Notes under the pieces: generated by a model
Seen by the model: the letters and a program-made list of their open reading frames with translations, nothing else
Told to the model about the DNA's origin: nothing
Database searches by the model: none
In this document: in pieces, positions 8,590-16,316 of the stretch
Layout of the letters: each line of letters begins with the position of its first letter
How positions within the stretch are numbered: position 1 is the first letter of the stretch
Source: Sandaracinobacteroides hominis
GTDB lineage: Bacteria > Pseudomonadota > Alphaproteobacteria > Sphingomonadales > Sphingomonadaceae
Direction of reading: 5' to 3'
DNA: 64,000 nucleotides
Assembly (NCBI RefSeq): GCF_016464365.1
Contig: NZ_JADCUC010000001.1
Coordinates: 248,001-312,000, forward strand
Translations under genes and position numbers: made by a program

Positions 8590-9012
8590 TCAGCCTGCCA
8601 GCGTGTGGATCAGCGGGGTGCCTTCCAGCACGCGCTGAATCGGGCATTTGGCGGCAATCTCCAGAAGCTTTTGCCGCTGCTCGGCGGTCAGCGCATCGCC
8701 GGTGAGGGTAATCGTCTTGGTAAAGACATCCTGTCGCGCGCTGCTGGCGCCTGCACCGCCCTTCCGGTGCGTAAGCGTCACGGCAACATGCTCCAGCGGC
8801 CACTTCTGCTGCAACGCATACCAGCGCACCGTCATCGCCGTGCATTCGCCCAGCGCCGAGGTGAGGAAATCCATCGGCGCCGGCCCGGTGCCGCCGCCGC
8901 CGAAGCTGACGGGTTCATCGCCGGTCAGCGCATAGCCGGAAACCGCAATCTCCACCTGATAGGCGCCGTTGCCCGTTTCCCGGACTTCTGCGGTGGTCAG
9001 CTCGTCAGCCAT
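8590..9012 (-). CDS. OsmC family peroxiredoxin-like protein
   Basis: A 140-residue OsmC/Ohr-type protein. Both redox cysteines are visible: one in ALGECTAMTVRWYA (near residue 56) and one in AAKCPIQRVLEG (near residue 123). The glycine-rich FGGGGTGPAPMDFL segment precedes the first. Such proteins reduce organic hydroperoxides using a Cys pair. The start overlaps the end of the symporter gene by 8 bases, making it the last gene of a three-gene operon (hydrolase, symporter, OsmC). Confidence 0.9.
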   Translation of the reverse strand: MADELTTAEVRETGNGAYQVEIAVSGYALTGDEPVSFGGGGTGPAPMDFLTSALGECTAMTVRWYALQQKWPLEHVAVTLTHRKGGAGASSARQDVFTKTITLTGDALTAEQRQKLLEIAAKCPIQRVLEGTPLIHTLAG

Positions 9013-10426
9013 TCTGTTCCGCTCCCTGCAGTTCCACCTGCCTGCGCCACGCCAGATACTTGTTCATTTCGGCCCGCAGCGGCTTCGCCAGCATATAGAC
9101 GGCGATGATATTGGGGATCGCCATCAGGAAATAGACCGAATCCACGAAGTCCACGATCTTGCCCAGCTCCAGGATCGCCCCCAGCGGCAGGATGCAGCAG
9201 AAGGCGAGCTTGATGAAGAATTCCCGCCGCCGGCCATGGCCGACCAGATGCTGGAACGCTTCCGCCGCATAGAAGCCGTTGGCGATCACCGTTGCATAGG
9301 CAAACAGGAACACGGCCACAGCCAACAACATCGGGAACCAGGCGGAAATGGTTGCAAAGGCCGCGGTAGCGATGGCGACACCTTCCAGCCCGCCATTGGT
9401 CGCCGGGTTCCAGGTATCGGCAACGACAAAGGCGATGCCGGTAATGGTGCACATCACCACCGTGTCCATGAAGGGCTCGATCAGCGCGACCAGCCCCTCG
9501 GACGCCGGGTGCCGCGTCTTTGCCTGCGCGTGCGCGGCAACCGCGGTGCCAAGCCCCGCTTCGCAGCTGTAGATCGCCCGTCGCATACCGGTGACAAAGG
9601 CGCCCAGCATGCCGCCGAACACGCTCTGCGTGTTGAACGCCTCGGAAACGATGAGCCCGATGGCGCCCGGCACCCGTTCCAGGTTGAAGAAGATGATCGA
9701 CAGGCAGCCCGCCATGAAGATGAACGACATGGCGGGAACCAGAACCGATGTGGCCCTGCCGATCCAGCGGATGGAGCCCAGCAGCACCAGCGCCACCATC
9801 ACCGCAAAGACGATTCCGAACGCCAGGCGGTTATCGAAACCCAGCTGCTCGGCCATCGGCGGGTAAGCCTGGTTCACCTGAAACAGCGACAGCGATCCGC
9901 CAATCATCAGCAGCGCATAAAACAGCCCCAGCCCACGCCCCAGCCTTGGCCAGCCCAGCGAGCCAAGCCCGCGCTCCATCGTCACCCAGGCGCCGCCCTT
10001 TACCCGCCCGCCGGGCAGGATCTCGCGATACATCAGCCCCAGCGTCACCTCGGCGCATTTCAGGCCCATGGCAAAGATGCCGATGATGAACATCCAGAAG
10101 ATGGCGCCCGGCCCGCCCACGGTCAGCGCCACACCGATGCCGGCGATATTGCCAAGGCCTATCGTGCCCGACAGCGCCGTTGACAGCGCCGCGAATTGGG
10201 TGACTTCGCCAGGCGCGTCCGGATCGAAATAGCGACCGCGCAGAATACGCCACGCTTCCGAGAAACCGCGAACCTGCGGGACTCCCAGCCAGAAGGTTAT
10301 GAACACCATCGCAAAGGCAAGCCACAGGACGATCAGCTGGATGTCGATGCCGCCGACGGAAACGGTGAAGAAGACGAAAGAGGACAGCCGGTCGATCGCG
10401 GCGTCGATGACTTCAATGGCGCTCAT
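9005..10426 (-). CDS. Alanine/glycine:cation symporter (AGCS family)
   Basis: A 473-residue polytopic inner-membrane transporter. AGCS features include TQFAALSTALSGTIGLGNIAG near residues 75-96, the VTLGLMYREILPGG loop, and GMRRAIYSCEAGLGTA near residue 282, the conserved region of the family. About 10-11 hydrophobic segments can be counted. Family members take up Ala or Gly with Na+ or H+. The start overlaps the upstream hydrolase stop in an ATGA arrangement, and the stop overlaps OsmC, so the three genes are translationally linked. Confidence 0.92.
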   Translation of the reverse strand: MSAIEVIDAAIDRLSSFVFFTVSVGGIDIQLIVLWLAFAMVFITFWLGVPQVRGFSEAWRILRGRYFDPDAPGEVTQFAALSTALSGTIGLGNIAGIGVALTVGGPGAIFWMFIIGIFAMGLKCAEVTLGLMYREILPGGRVKGGAWVTMERGLGSLGWPRLGRGLGLFYALLMIGGSLSLFQVNQAYPPMAEQLGFDNRLAFGIVFAVMVALVLLGSIRWIGRATSVLVPAMSFIFMAGCLSIIFFNLERVPGAIGLIVSEAFNTQSVFGGMLGAFVTGMRRAIYSCEAGLGTAVAAHAQAKTRHPASEGLVALIEPFMDTVVMCTITGIAFVVADTWNPATNGGLEGVAIATAAFATISAWFPMLLAVAVFLFAYATVIANGFYAAEAFQHLVGHGRRREFFIKLAFCCILPLGAILELGKIVDFVDSVYFLMAIPNIIAVYMLAKPLRAEMNKYLAWRRQVELQGAEQNG

Positions 10427-11907
10427 TGGGCTCCGGTCGGGGCAGGTGTGGCGGTTACTGGTGCGGGTGAAAGCTTCGCTTCGATACGGCCCAGCATCCA
10501 GGGCAGGAAGGGGTTGGAGCTGACGCGCGCAAGGCTGGCGGGCGAAATCGCCAGCACGCCATTCTCGCCGCGCGTCGCCAGCGCCCCCAGCGCCACTCCT
10601 TGCGGGTCGTCGGGGGAGGGATCAGCGCCATAAAGCCCGTCCGACAGCGGGAAGGGCAGGGCGACATGCCCCAGCGAGAAGAAATCGCGCCGATAGGGAA
10701 TGCCGATCGGTTCATCGACTGCTTCCGACGATCCCGGCGCATAGCTGCGCACGACCGTTGCGGCATCGCCCGGCGCCACATTCGCCACCACGCTCAGCCG
10801 ATAGCGGTGCCCGGCCGCCGGCCGCAGCCGATCCAGCGCGGTCTGCGCGGACTCGCGCACCATCGGCCCGACATAGGCGGCGCGGTTGATGTCGAACAAT
10901 ACCAGCTCCGAACCGTTGGCTGGCAGATGCGCATAGAGATTGTCCACGACGGCAGGCGCGCTGACGGTGGAATCGACAACCGACTGGAAGGTCAGGATGG
11001 GCGGCAGACGGCTCATCCGACCGCTTGCGCGCGCGGCCTCGATCTTCTCGCCCAGTATCACTGTAACGCGGTGCGATTCAGCCCCGGCCTTCACAGGGAA
11101 GCTATTGTATTTGAACGGATTATATTCCGGAACGATATCCAGCCAGGCCGCCTTTACAAAGGCCGGGAACACCGAAGGCATCGCTGCCAGCCCGGCAAAG
11201 CGCGCAAAGCGCGTCAGGCCGATCATCGGCGAGACCAGCACCACCTGCTGCGGCGCACCCAGCGCCGGATTCTCGGTGGCATCCAGCGTGTGGATCATCG
11301 CCAGCGCCGCACCGTTGGAATAGCCGGCGATGTGCAGCGGCTTGCCCGGCGCGCGCCGCATTGCTTCGCGCACGGCAAGCCGCGTCGCCGCCTGCCATTG
11401 TTCGGCACCCGCCTTGGTCAGGCCGGCGGGCACCGTGCCATGGCCCGGCATGCGGATAGCCACCACGGTCCAGCCGCGCTGCTGGTACAGTTCCCCAACA
11501 TGGCGCAGGCTATAGGGGCCGTCGGTAAGGCCGTGCAGCAGCACCACTGCGCCCTGCGGTTGCCCCACCGGATCCAGCGTGAAGCTGCGGTTCCAGTTGC
11601 GGCGCAGGTTGGCAGGGTTCAGCGGCGAGCCAGACCAATAGCGGTTCTGCGGAACCTGCTGATGCTTTGGCAGCACGGCCTGCACGTCGGTTTCGACAAA
11701 GCGAAAAGCCGCGTCTTCCGCCTTCAGCCACTGTGTCCAGTCCATCGCGTCGATCTCGTCCGCAGACGGCTCGGGGGGCACCAGCCGGTGCCAGGGCTGC
11801 AGCTCAGGCCCGCGCAGCGATTGCACCGCGCGTACCAGAAAGACGGCGGCCAGAAGCAGCAGCGCTCCAACCAGCACATATTTGACCGTGGCTATGACGA
11901 AGGACAT
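10423..11907 (-). CDS. Membrane-anchored alpha/beta hydrolase
   Basis: A 494-residue serine hydrolase, larger than usual. The ATG at 11907 gives MSFVIATVKY followed by one hydrophobic segment (VLVGALLLLAAVFLVRAV), suggesting an inner-membrane anchor. The oxyanion region is VVLLHGLTDGPYSLRH near residue 130, and the nucleophile elbow is GYSNGA near residue 202. It is first in an operon with the AGCS symporter and OsmC, with an ATGA overlap. The substrate is unknown; lipase or esterase activity is the safest guess. It is divergent from the repair exonuclease. Confidence 0.82.
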   Translation of the reverse strand: MSFVIATVKYVLVGALLLLAAVFLVRAVQSLRGPELQPWHRLVPPEPSADEIDAMDWTQWLKAEDAAFRFVETDVQAVLPKHQQVPQNRYWSGSPLNPANLRRNWNRSFTLDPVGQPQGAVVLLHGLTDGPYSLRHVGELYQQRGWTVVAIRMPGHGTVPAGLTKAGAEQWQAATRLAVREAMRRAPGKPLHIAGYSNGAALAMIHTLDATENPALGAPQQVVLVSPMIGLTRFARFAGLAAMPSVFPAFVKAAWLDIVPEYNPFKYNSFPVKAGAESHRVTVILGEKIEAARASGRMSRLPPILTFQSVVDSTVSAPAVVDNLYAHLPANGSELVLFDINRAAYVGPMVRESAQTALDRLRPAAGHRYRLSVVANVAPGDAATVVRSYAPGSSEAVDEPIGIPYRRDFFSLGHVALPFPLSDGLYGADPSPDDPQGVALGALATRGENGVLAISPASLARVSSNPFLPWMLGRIEAKLSPAPVTATPAPTGAQ

Positions 11908-12004
11908 GCGCTTGCGTAGCCGACAAGTCGCTGCCGGCGAAAGCGCTTTCATGCGATCGCCGCGAAAGCTGGAGCTTTGCCGGCAGGCACCCTATCTTTG
12001 CGGC

Positions 12005-13009
12005 ATGGCGCCCGATGTGCTGAACTGGGTCCAGCCCCGCCCCGACGGGCTGTATCTGCCCACCGCCGATGCGTGGATCGATCCGTCGCACGCCGTGGCG
12101 CGCGCCATCGTCACCCACGGCCATTCCGATCATGCCCGCGGCGGTCATGCCAAAGTCTGGGCAACGGCTCCCACGCTCGACATCATGGCTGAACGTTATG
12201 GCAGTCAGTCCGGCGGCCATCCGCTGGGTTATGGCCAGCCATTCGAGCTGGGCGGCATCCGGATCAGCCTGCACCCGGCCGGGCATGTGCTGGGGTCGGC
12301 GCAGGTGCGATTGGAAAAGGACGGCGCAGTGGTCGTCGTCTCGGGCGACTACAAGCGCCGCGCCGACCCAACCTGCGCGCCGTTCGAGCCGGTCCCCTGC
12401 GACATCTTCGTGACCGAGGCGACCTTCGCGCTGCCGGTCTTCCGCCACCCGCCGGCCGAGGCGGAGGTGGCCCGCGCGTTGGAGATGCTGGCCGCCAACC
12501 CCGACCGCTGCCTGCTGATCGGCGCCTATGCGCTGGGGAAGGCGCAGCGCGTGGTGGCGCTGCTGCGGGCCGCCGGCCACAGCCAGCCGATCTATCTGCA
12601 CGGCGCGATGCAGCGGCTGATGCAGCTCTATCAGCAGCACGGCATTGACCTCGGCGAGCTGCGGCTGGTGGCAGACGCGACGGCGGAAGAGCTGAAGGGC
12701 AGGGTAGTGATGGCTCCGCCCTCCGCGCTTGCTGACCGCTGGAGCCGCCGCCTGCCGGATCCCATCACCGCCATGGCATCGGGCTGGATGCGCGTGCGCG
12801 CCCGCGCCCGCCAGCGCGCCGTCGAGCTGCCGCTGGTGATTTCCGATCACGCCGATTGGGACGAGCTGACCGCCACCATCCTGGAGCTGCGGCCCAAGGA
12901 GCTGTGGGTGACGCACGGCCGCGACGACGCGCTCATCCACTGGTGCGAGATGCACCAGCTGAAGGCCCGCGCCCTGCACCTCGTCGGCCGAGAGGACGAG
13001 GCTGAATGA
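12005..13009 (+). CDS. Ligase-associated DNA exonuclease, metallo-beta-lactamase fold
   Basis: A 334-residue MBL/beta-CASP nuclease of the ligase-associated DNA damage response cluster (the TIGR04122 type, partner of Lhr-Core). The metal motif THGHSDHA covers residues 37-44. Later markers are PAGHVLGSAQV, VVSGDYKRR, the VTEATF segment, and the C-terminal SDHADWDEL and VTHGRDDAL motifs. The ATG at 12005 is chosen because the family starts close to the MBL core; a frame reaching 11882 adds an unrelated Arg-rich leader. The stop overlaps a nine-codon open frame that leads into the ligase start, so the two genes are probably co-translated. Confidence 0.93.
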   Translation: MAPDVLNWVQPRPDGLYLPTADAWIDPSHAVARAIVTHGHSDHARGGHAKVWATAPTLDIMAERYGSQSGGHPLGYGQPFELGGIRISLHPAGHVLGSAQVRLEKDGAVVVVSGDYKRRADPTCAPFEPVPCDIFVTEATFALPVFRHPPAEAEVARALEMLAANPDRCLLIGAYALGKAQRVVALLRAAGHSQPIYLHGAMQRLMQLYQQHGIDLGELRLVADATAEELKGRVVMAPPSALADRWSRRLPDPITAMASGWMRVRARARQRAVELPLVISDHADWDELTATILELRPKELWVTHGRDDALIHWCEMHQLKARALHLVGREDEAE

Positions 13010-13035
13010 GCGCCCCGAAAGATGACGCCGAGTGA
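13006..13035 (+). other. Nine-codon open frame linking exonuclease and ligase
   Basis: An ATG overlapping the exonuclease stop (ATGA at 13006-13009) opens MSAPKDDAE, whose TGA overlaps the ligase GTG start (GTGA at 13032-13035). It may serve as a translational coupling relay across the 22-base gap rather than encode a functional peptide. There is no independent evidence that it is translated. Confidence 0.3.
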
Positions 13036-14615
13036 GCGGGCTGTCCGGTTTCGCGGAACTGCTGGATTCCCTGTCGTTCACGGCGGGGCGCAATGCGCGG
13101 CTGAAGCTGATGGCGGACTGGTTGCGCGATACGCCCGATCCGGATCGCGGCTGGGGCCTCGCCGCTCTCACCGGCGGGCTCAGCCTGCCGGGCGTGAAGC
13201 CGGCGCTGATCCGCGGCCTGATCGAGGAACGGGTCGATCCGATGCTGTTCCGCCTCTCCTACGATTATGTGGGGGACCTCGCCGAAACCGTCTCGTTGCT
13301 GTGGGAGGGCAAGCCGGAAGCCGACCCGCCGGGACTTGCCGAAGTGGTCGAGCGCCTGCGCTCCCTCTCCCGCAGCGAAGCGCCGGCGGCTCTCTCGGCC
13401 TTGCTGGACCGACTGGATGCCACGGGCCGCTACGCTCTTCTGAAGCTCGCCACCGGCAATCTGCGGGTGGGCGCCGGTGCCCGGCTGGCGCGCGTCGCCT
13501 TTGCGCAGGCGTTCGGCGTTTCGCCGGACGACGTGGAGGAGCTCTGGCATGGGGTAGAGCCGCCCTATGCCGAACTGTTCGCCTGGGGCGAGGGCAGAGG
13601 GCCGCGCCCGGATCTCGCGGCGCTGCCGCTGTTTCGCCCGTTCATGCTGGCGCATCCGCTGGAAGATCCCGAGGCGCTCGACGTCGCGGCCTATGCCGCC
13701 GAATGGAAGTGGGACGGAATCCGCGCCATGGCGGTGCGGGTGAACGGCCAGGTTCGCCTCTATTCGCGCGATGGCAACGACATTTCCGCCACCTTCCCCG
13801 AAATCGCGACCGCTCTGCAAACCGACGCCGTGATCGACGGCGAGCTGCTGGTGCGCGGAGAAGGCGCCGTCGGTAGCTTCAACGCCCTGCAGCAGCGCCT
13901 CGGCCGCAAGACCGTGTCGGCAGCGATGCAGGCGCAATATCCGGTGCTCCTGCGCTGCTACGACCTGCTGTTCGACGGCGCCGAGGATGTGCGGGAGCTG
14001 CCGCTGGGGCAGCGCCGGGCGCGGCTGACGCAAGTGGTGGAGCGGCTCGATCCAACCCGTTTCGATCTCTCGCCCGATCTGCACGCGGAAACGCTCGAAG
14101 ACCTTGCCCGTCTGCGCGCCGAACCACCCGACCCCGCCATCGAGGGGCTGATGCTGAAGCGGCGCGACAGCAGCTACAGCGCCGGGCGCCGCGCCGGCCT
14201 CTGGTACAAGTGGAAGCGTCCGCCCCTGACGGCCGATTGCGTGCTGATGTATGCTCAGCGCGGGCACGGCAAACGCTCCAGCTTCTATTCCGATTTCACC
14301 TTCGGCGCCTGGAGCGCGGACGGGCAGCTGCTGCCGGTGGGCAAGGCCTATTTCGGCTTCACCGACGCGGAACTGAAGTGGCTGGACCAATGGGTGCGCA
14401 CGCATACCACGGCCCGCTTCGGGCCGGTGCGCGAAGTGGAAAAGCAGCTGGTGCTGGAGGTGGCGTTCGATTCCATCGGCCCCAGCAGCCGCCACAAATC
14501 CGGCCTCGCCATGCGCTTCCCGCGCATTTCGCGCATCCGCACCGACAAGCCGGCGGCAGAGGCCGACAGGGTGGAAACCTTGCAGTCGCTGGCGAAGATG
14601 GCGGATACCGCCTGA
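13032..14615 (+). CDS. ATP-dependent DNA ligase (ligase-associated damage-response cluster)
   Basis: A 527-residue ATP-dependent ligase, the type annotated as cisplatin damage response ligase. An N-terminal DNA-binding domain (FAELLDSLSFTAGRNARLKL onward) occupies residues 1-210. The adenylation motif EWKWDGIRA places the nucleophile at Lys226. Further motifs are LYSRDGNDIS (III), IDGELL (IIIa), EGLMLKRRDS (IV) and WYKWKR (V), followed by the OB-fold. The start is GTG, with family-typical residues immediately after. It works with the preceding MBL exonuclease in DNA end processing; the helicase and PdeM nuclease usually found with them are absent here. Confidence 0.95.
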   Translation: MSGLSGFAELLDSLSFTAGRNARLKLMADWLRDTPDPDRGWGLAALTGGLSLPGVKPALIRGLIEERVDPMLFRLSYDYVGDLAETVSLLWEGKPEADPPGLAEVVERLRSLSRSEAPAALSALLDRLDATGRYALLKLATGNLRVGAGARLARVAFAQAFGVSPDDVEELWHGVEPPYAELFAWGEGRGPRPDLAALPLFRPFMLAHPLEDPEALDVAAYAAEWKWDGIRAMAVRVNGQVRLYSRDGNDISATFPEIATALQTDAVIDGELLVRGEGAVGSFNALQQRLGRKTVSAAMQAQYPVLLRCYDLLFDGAEDVRELPLGQRRARLTQVVERLDPTRFDLSPDLHAETLEDLARLRAEPPDPAIEGLMLKRRDSSYSAGRRAGLWYKWKRPPLTADCVLMYAQRGHGKRSSFYSDFTFGAWSADGQLLPVGKAYFGFTDAELKWLDQWVRTHTTARFGPVREVEKQLVLEVAFDSIGPSSRHKSGLAMRFPRISRIRTDKPAAEADRVETLQSLAKMADTA

Positions 14616-14699
14616 GCGCGCAGCAGTCTCCGGCGAAAAACCGACACAAGTGGTGAAGGCATCTGGAAAAGCGCGCGGCGGCGCGCTAGCCATTCGGTC

Positions 14700-16232
14700 A
14701 TGTTGCGTATCCTTGGCCTCATTTTCGCCCTGTTCCTGGGCGCTTCGCCGGCCCTCGCCTGGCGTGTCGCAGAGACTCCGCACTTTCGCATCTACAGCGA
14801 GGGCAGCGTCCAGCGCCTGCAGTCGGATGCGGCCGCGCTGGAGGACTACCACCGCCTGCTGGAGCTGCTGACCGGCAAGAAGTTCTCCGCCGACGCACCA
14901 CCACTCGACATCTACATGATCGATGGCCGCAAGGAGATGCAGATTTTCGTGCCGAATGTGTCGGACTCCATCGCCGGCATGTACATGGCGACACCCGGCG
15001 GTATCCTGGCACTGAGCGAGGAAGGCAGTGTCAATCCCGCCGCCTGGAACAGCGGCCGGCAGACCTTGCTGCACGAATATGCGCACCATTTCATGATGCA
15101 GACGGGCGGCACGGCGCCAGCCTGGTACGTCGAGGGCTTCGCCGAATATCTGATGACGGCTACCTTCAAGCCCGACAAGGTGGAGTTCGGGCTGGGCAAT
15201 CCCGGCCGCTTCTATGTGCTCACCAGCATGCCATGGATCGATCTCGAAAAGCTGCTGGGATCGGAAGGCCGGAAGACGCCCGATCAATTCTATGCGCAGA
15301 GCTGGTTGCTCACCCATTACATGTTTCGCAATCCGGAAATGGCGCCGAAGTTGAAGGAGTATCTGCGCAGGGTCTCCAGCGGCGAGGAATCTGTGTCTGC
15401 CTTCAAGGCTGCGGTCAGCGAAGATCTCCCCGCATTCCAGCGCGAACTCCGGCGCTACATGCGTTCCAGCAGCATGACTTACAGCCGCCTCAAGCGCGAA
15501 CCTCCGGGGAAGGAGGAGATCCGTATCAACTATCTTCCCTCGTCGGCCGAGAAAATCCTGCTGCCGCTCGCTTCGATGCAGTTGCCGCAGAAGAAGGAAA
15601 CCGACGAGCGCAACCTGAAGCGCATCCGCGATGCCGCCGCGCGGAATCCGGGTGATCCCTATGCCGAAAAGGCGCTGGCAATCGCCGAGGCGATCGGCGG
15701 CGACGGCAAGCTGGCGGCGGCGAAGCTCGATACCCTGCTCGCGCAATTGCCGAATGATGTGGACCTGCTGCGCTGGCGTGCCTCGCTGTATCTGGACAAT
15801 GACAAGCTTGCGGACGAAGATCGGCTGAAGGCTCGCAGGCTACTGGTTCGGGCCTTCAAGCAGGTGCCCAATGATTGGCAGGTGCTGCTTGCCTATGTGG
15901 ACAGTTTCGATAGTGGCGAAAAGCTGCCCCCCAATGTTCTCGACGTTCTGTTGAAGGCAACCATGCTGGCTCCGCAGGTGAGTGAGCTGGGTGTCAGGGC
16001 CGGTTTCGAGCTCGCGAGGGCGGGCAACTATTCGCTCGCCTACGAGATTCTGGCGCCCGCAGTGCTGAACCCGCACGGCAAACAGGAATCCTCGATAGAG
16101 AAGCTGCTGCAGGCGCTGAAAACCGGAGAAAAGGGGCAGGTCGACGCCGCCTTCGAGGCGTTCGAGAAAAAGGGCGTTGAGGTGCCCGACCTGCCGACAA
16201 TCCCCGAGCCGGGACCCGCTGCGCACCAATAG
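14700..16232 (+). CDS. Exported HExxH putative zinc peptidase with TPR-like C-terminus (paralog 1)
   Basis: A 510-residue protein of a family common in sphingomonads and resembling DUF1570. Residues 1-20 are a signal peptide ending PALA. The zinc motif is HEYAHH at residues 125-130, followed by WYVEGFAEYL, where Glu149 or Glu145 would be the third ligand as in gluzincins. The C-terminal third (about 290-500) is helical with repeated AEKALAIAEAIGG and LLRWRASLYL patterns, like TPR repeats. It is closely related to the next gene. No substrate is known. It begins 84 bases after the ligase stop on the same strand and may be read from the same transcript. Confidence 0.75.
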   Translation: MLRILGLIFALFLGASPALAWRVAETPHFRIYSEGSVQRLQSDAAALEDYHRLLELLTGKKFSADAPPLDIYMIDGRKEMQIFVPNVSDSIAGMYMATPGGILALSEEGSVNPAAWNSGRQTLLHEYAHHFMMQTGGTAPAWYVEGFAEYLMTATFKPDKVEFGLGNPGRFYVLTSMPWIDLEKLLGSEGRKTPDQFYAQSWLLTHYMFRNPEMAPKLKEYLRRVSSGEESVSAFKAAVSEDLPAFQRELRRYMRSSSMTYSRLKREPPGKEEIRINYLPSSAEKILLPLASMQLPQKKETDERNLKRIRDAAARNPGDPYAEKALAIAEAIGGDGKLAAAKLDTLLAQLPNDVDLLRWRASLYLDNDKLADEDRLKARRLLVRAFKQVPNDWQVLLAYVDSFDSGEKLPPNVLDVLLKATMLAPQVSELGVRAGFELARAGNYSLAYEILAPAVLNPHGKQESSIEKLLQALKTGEKGQVDAAFEAFEKKGVEVPDLPTIPEPGPAAHQ

Positions 16233-16316
16233 TTCACAAATCCGTAGCCCAGACACGCTTTCCGCGAAGGTGCGCCTTGGTTAATGCTGCACTTGCGTAA
16301 AGAGGAGTCGGACGCG

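Noticed and set aside
12933-15746. A minus-strand open frame of more than 900 codons
   Set aside because: It is antisense to the ATP-dependent ligase and the first HExxH gene, has Arg/Gln-rich shadow composition and matches no family I recognise. Such stop-free antisense frames are expected in GC-rich coding DNA.
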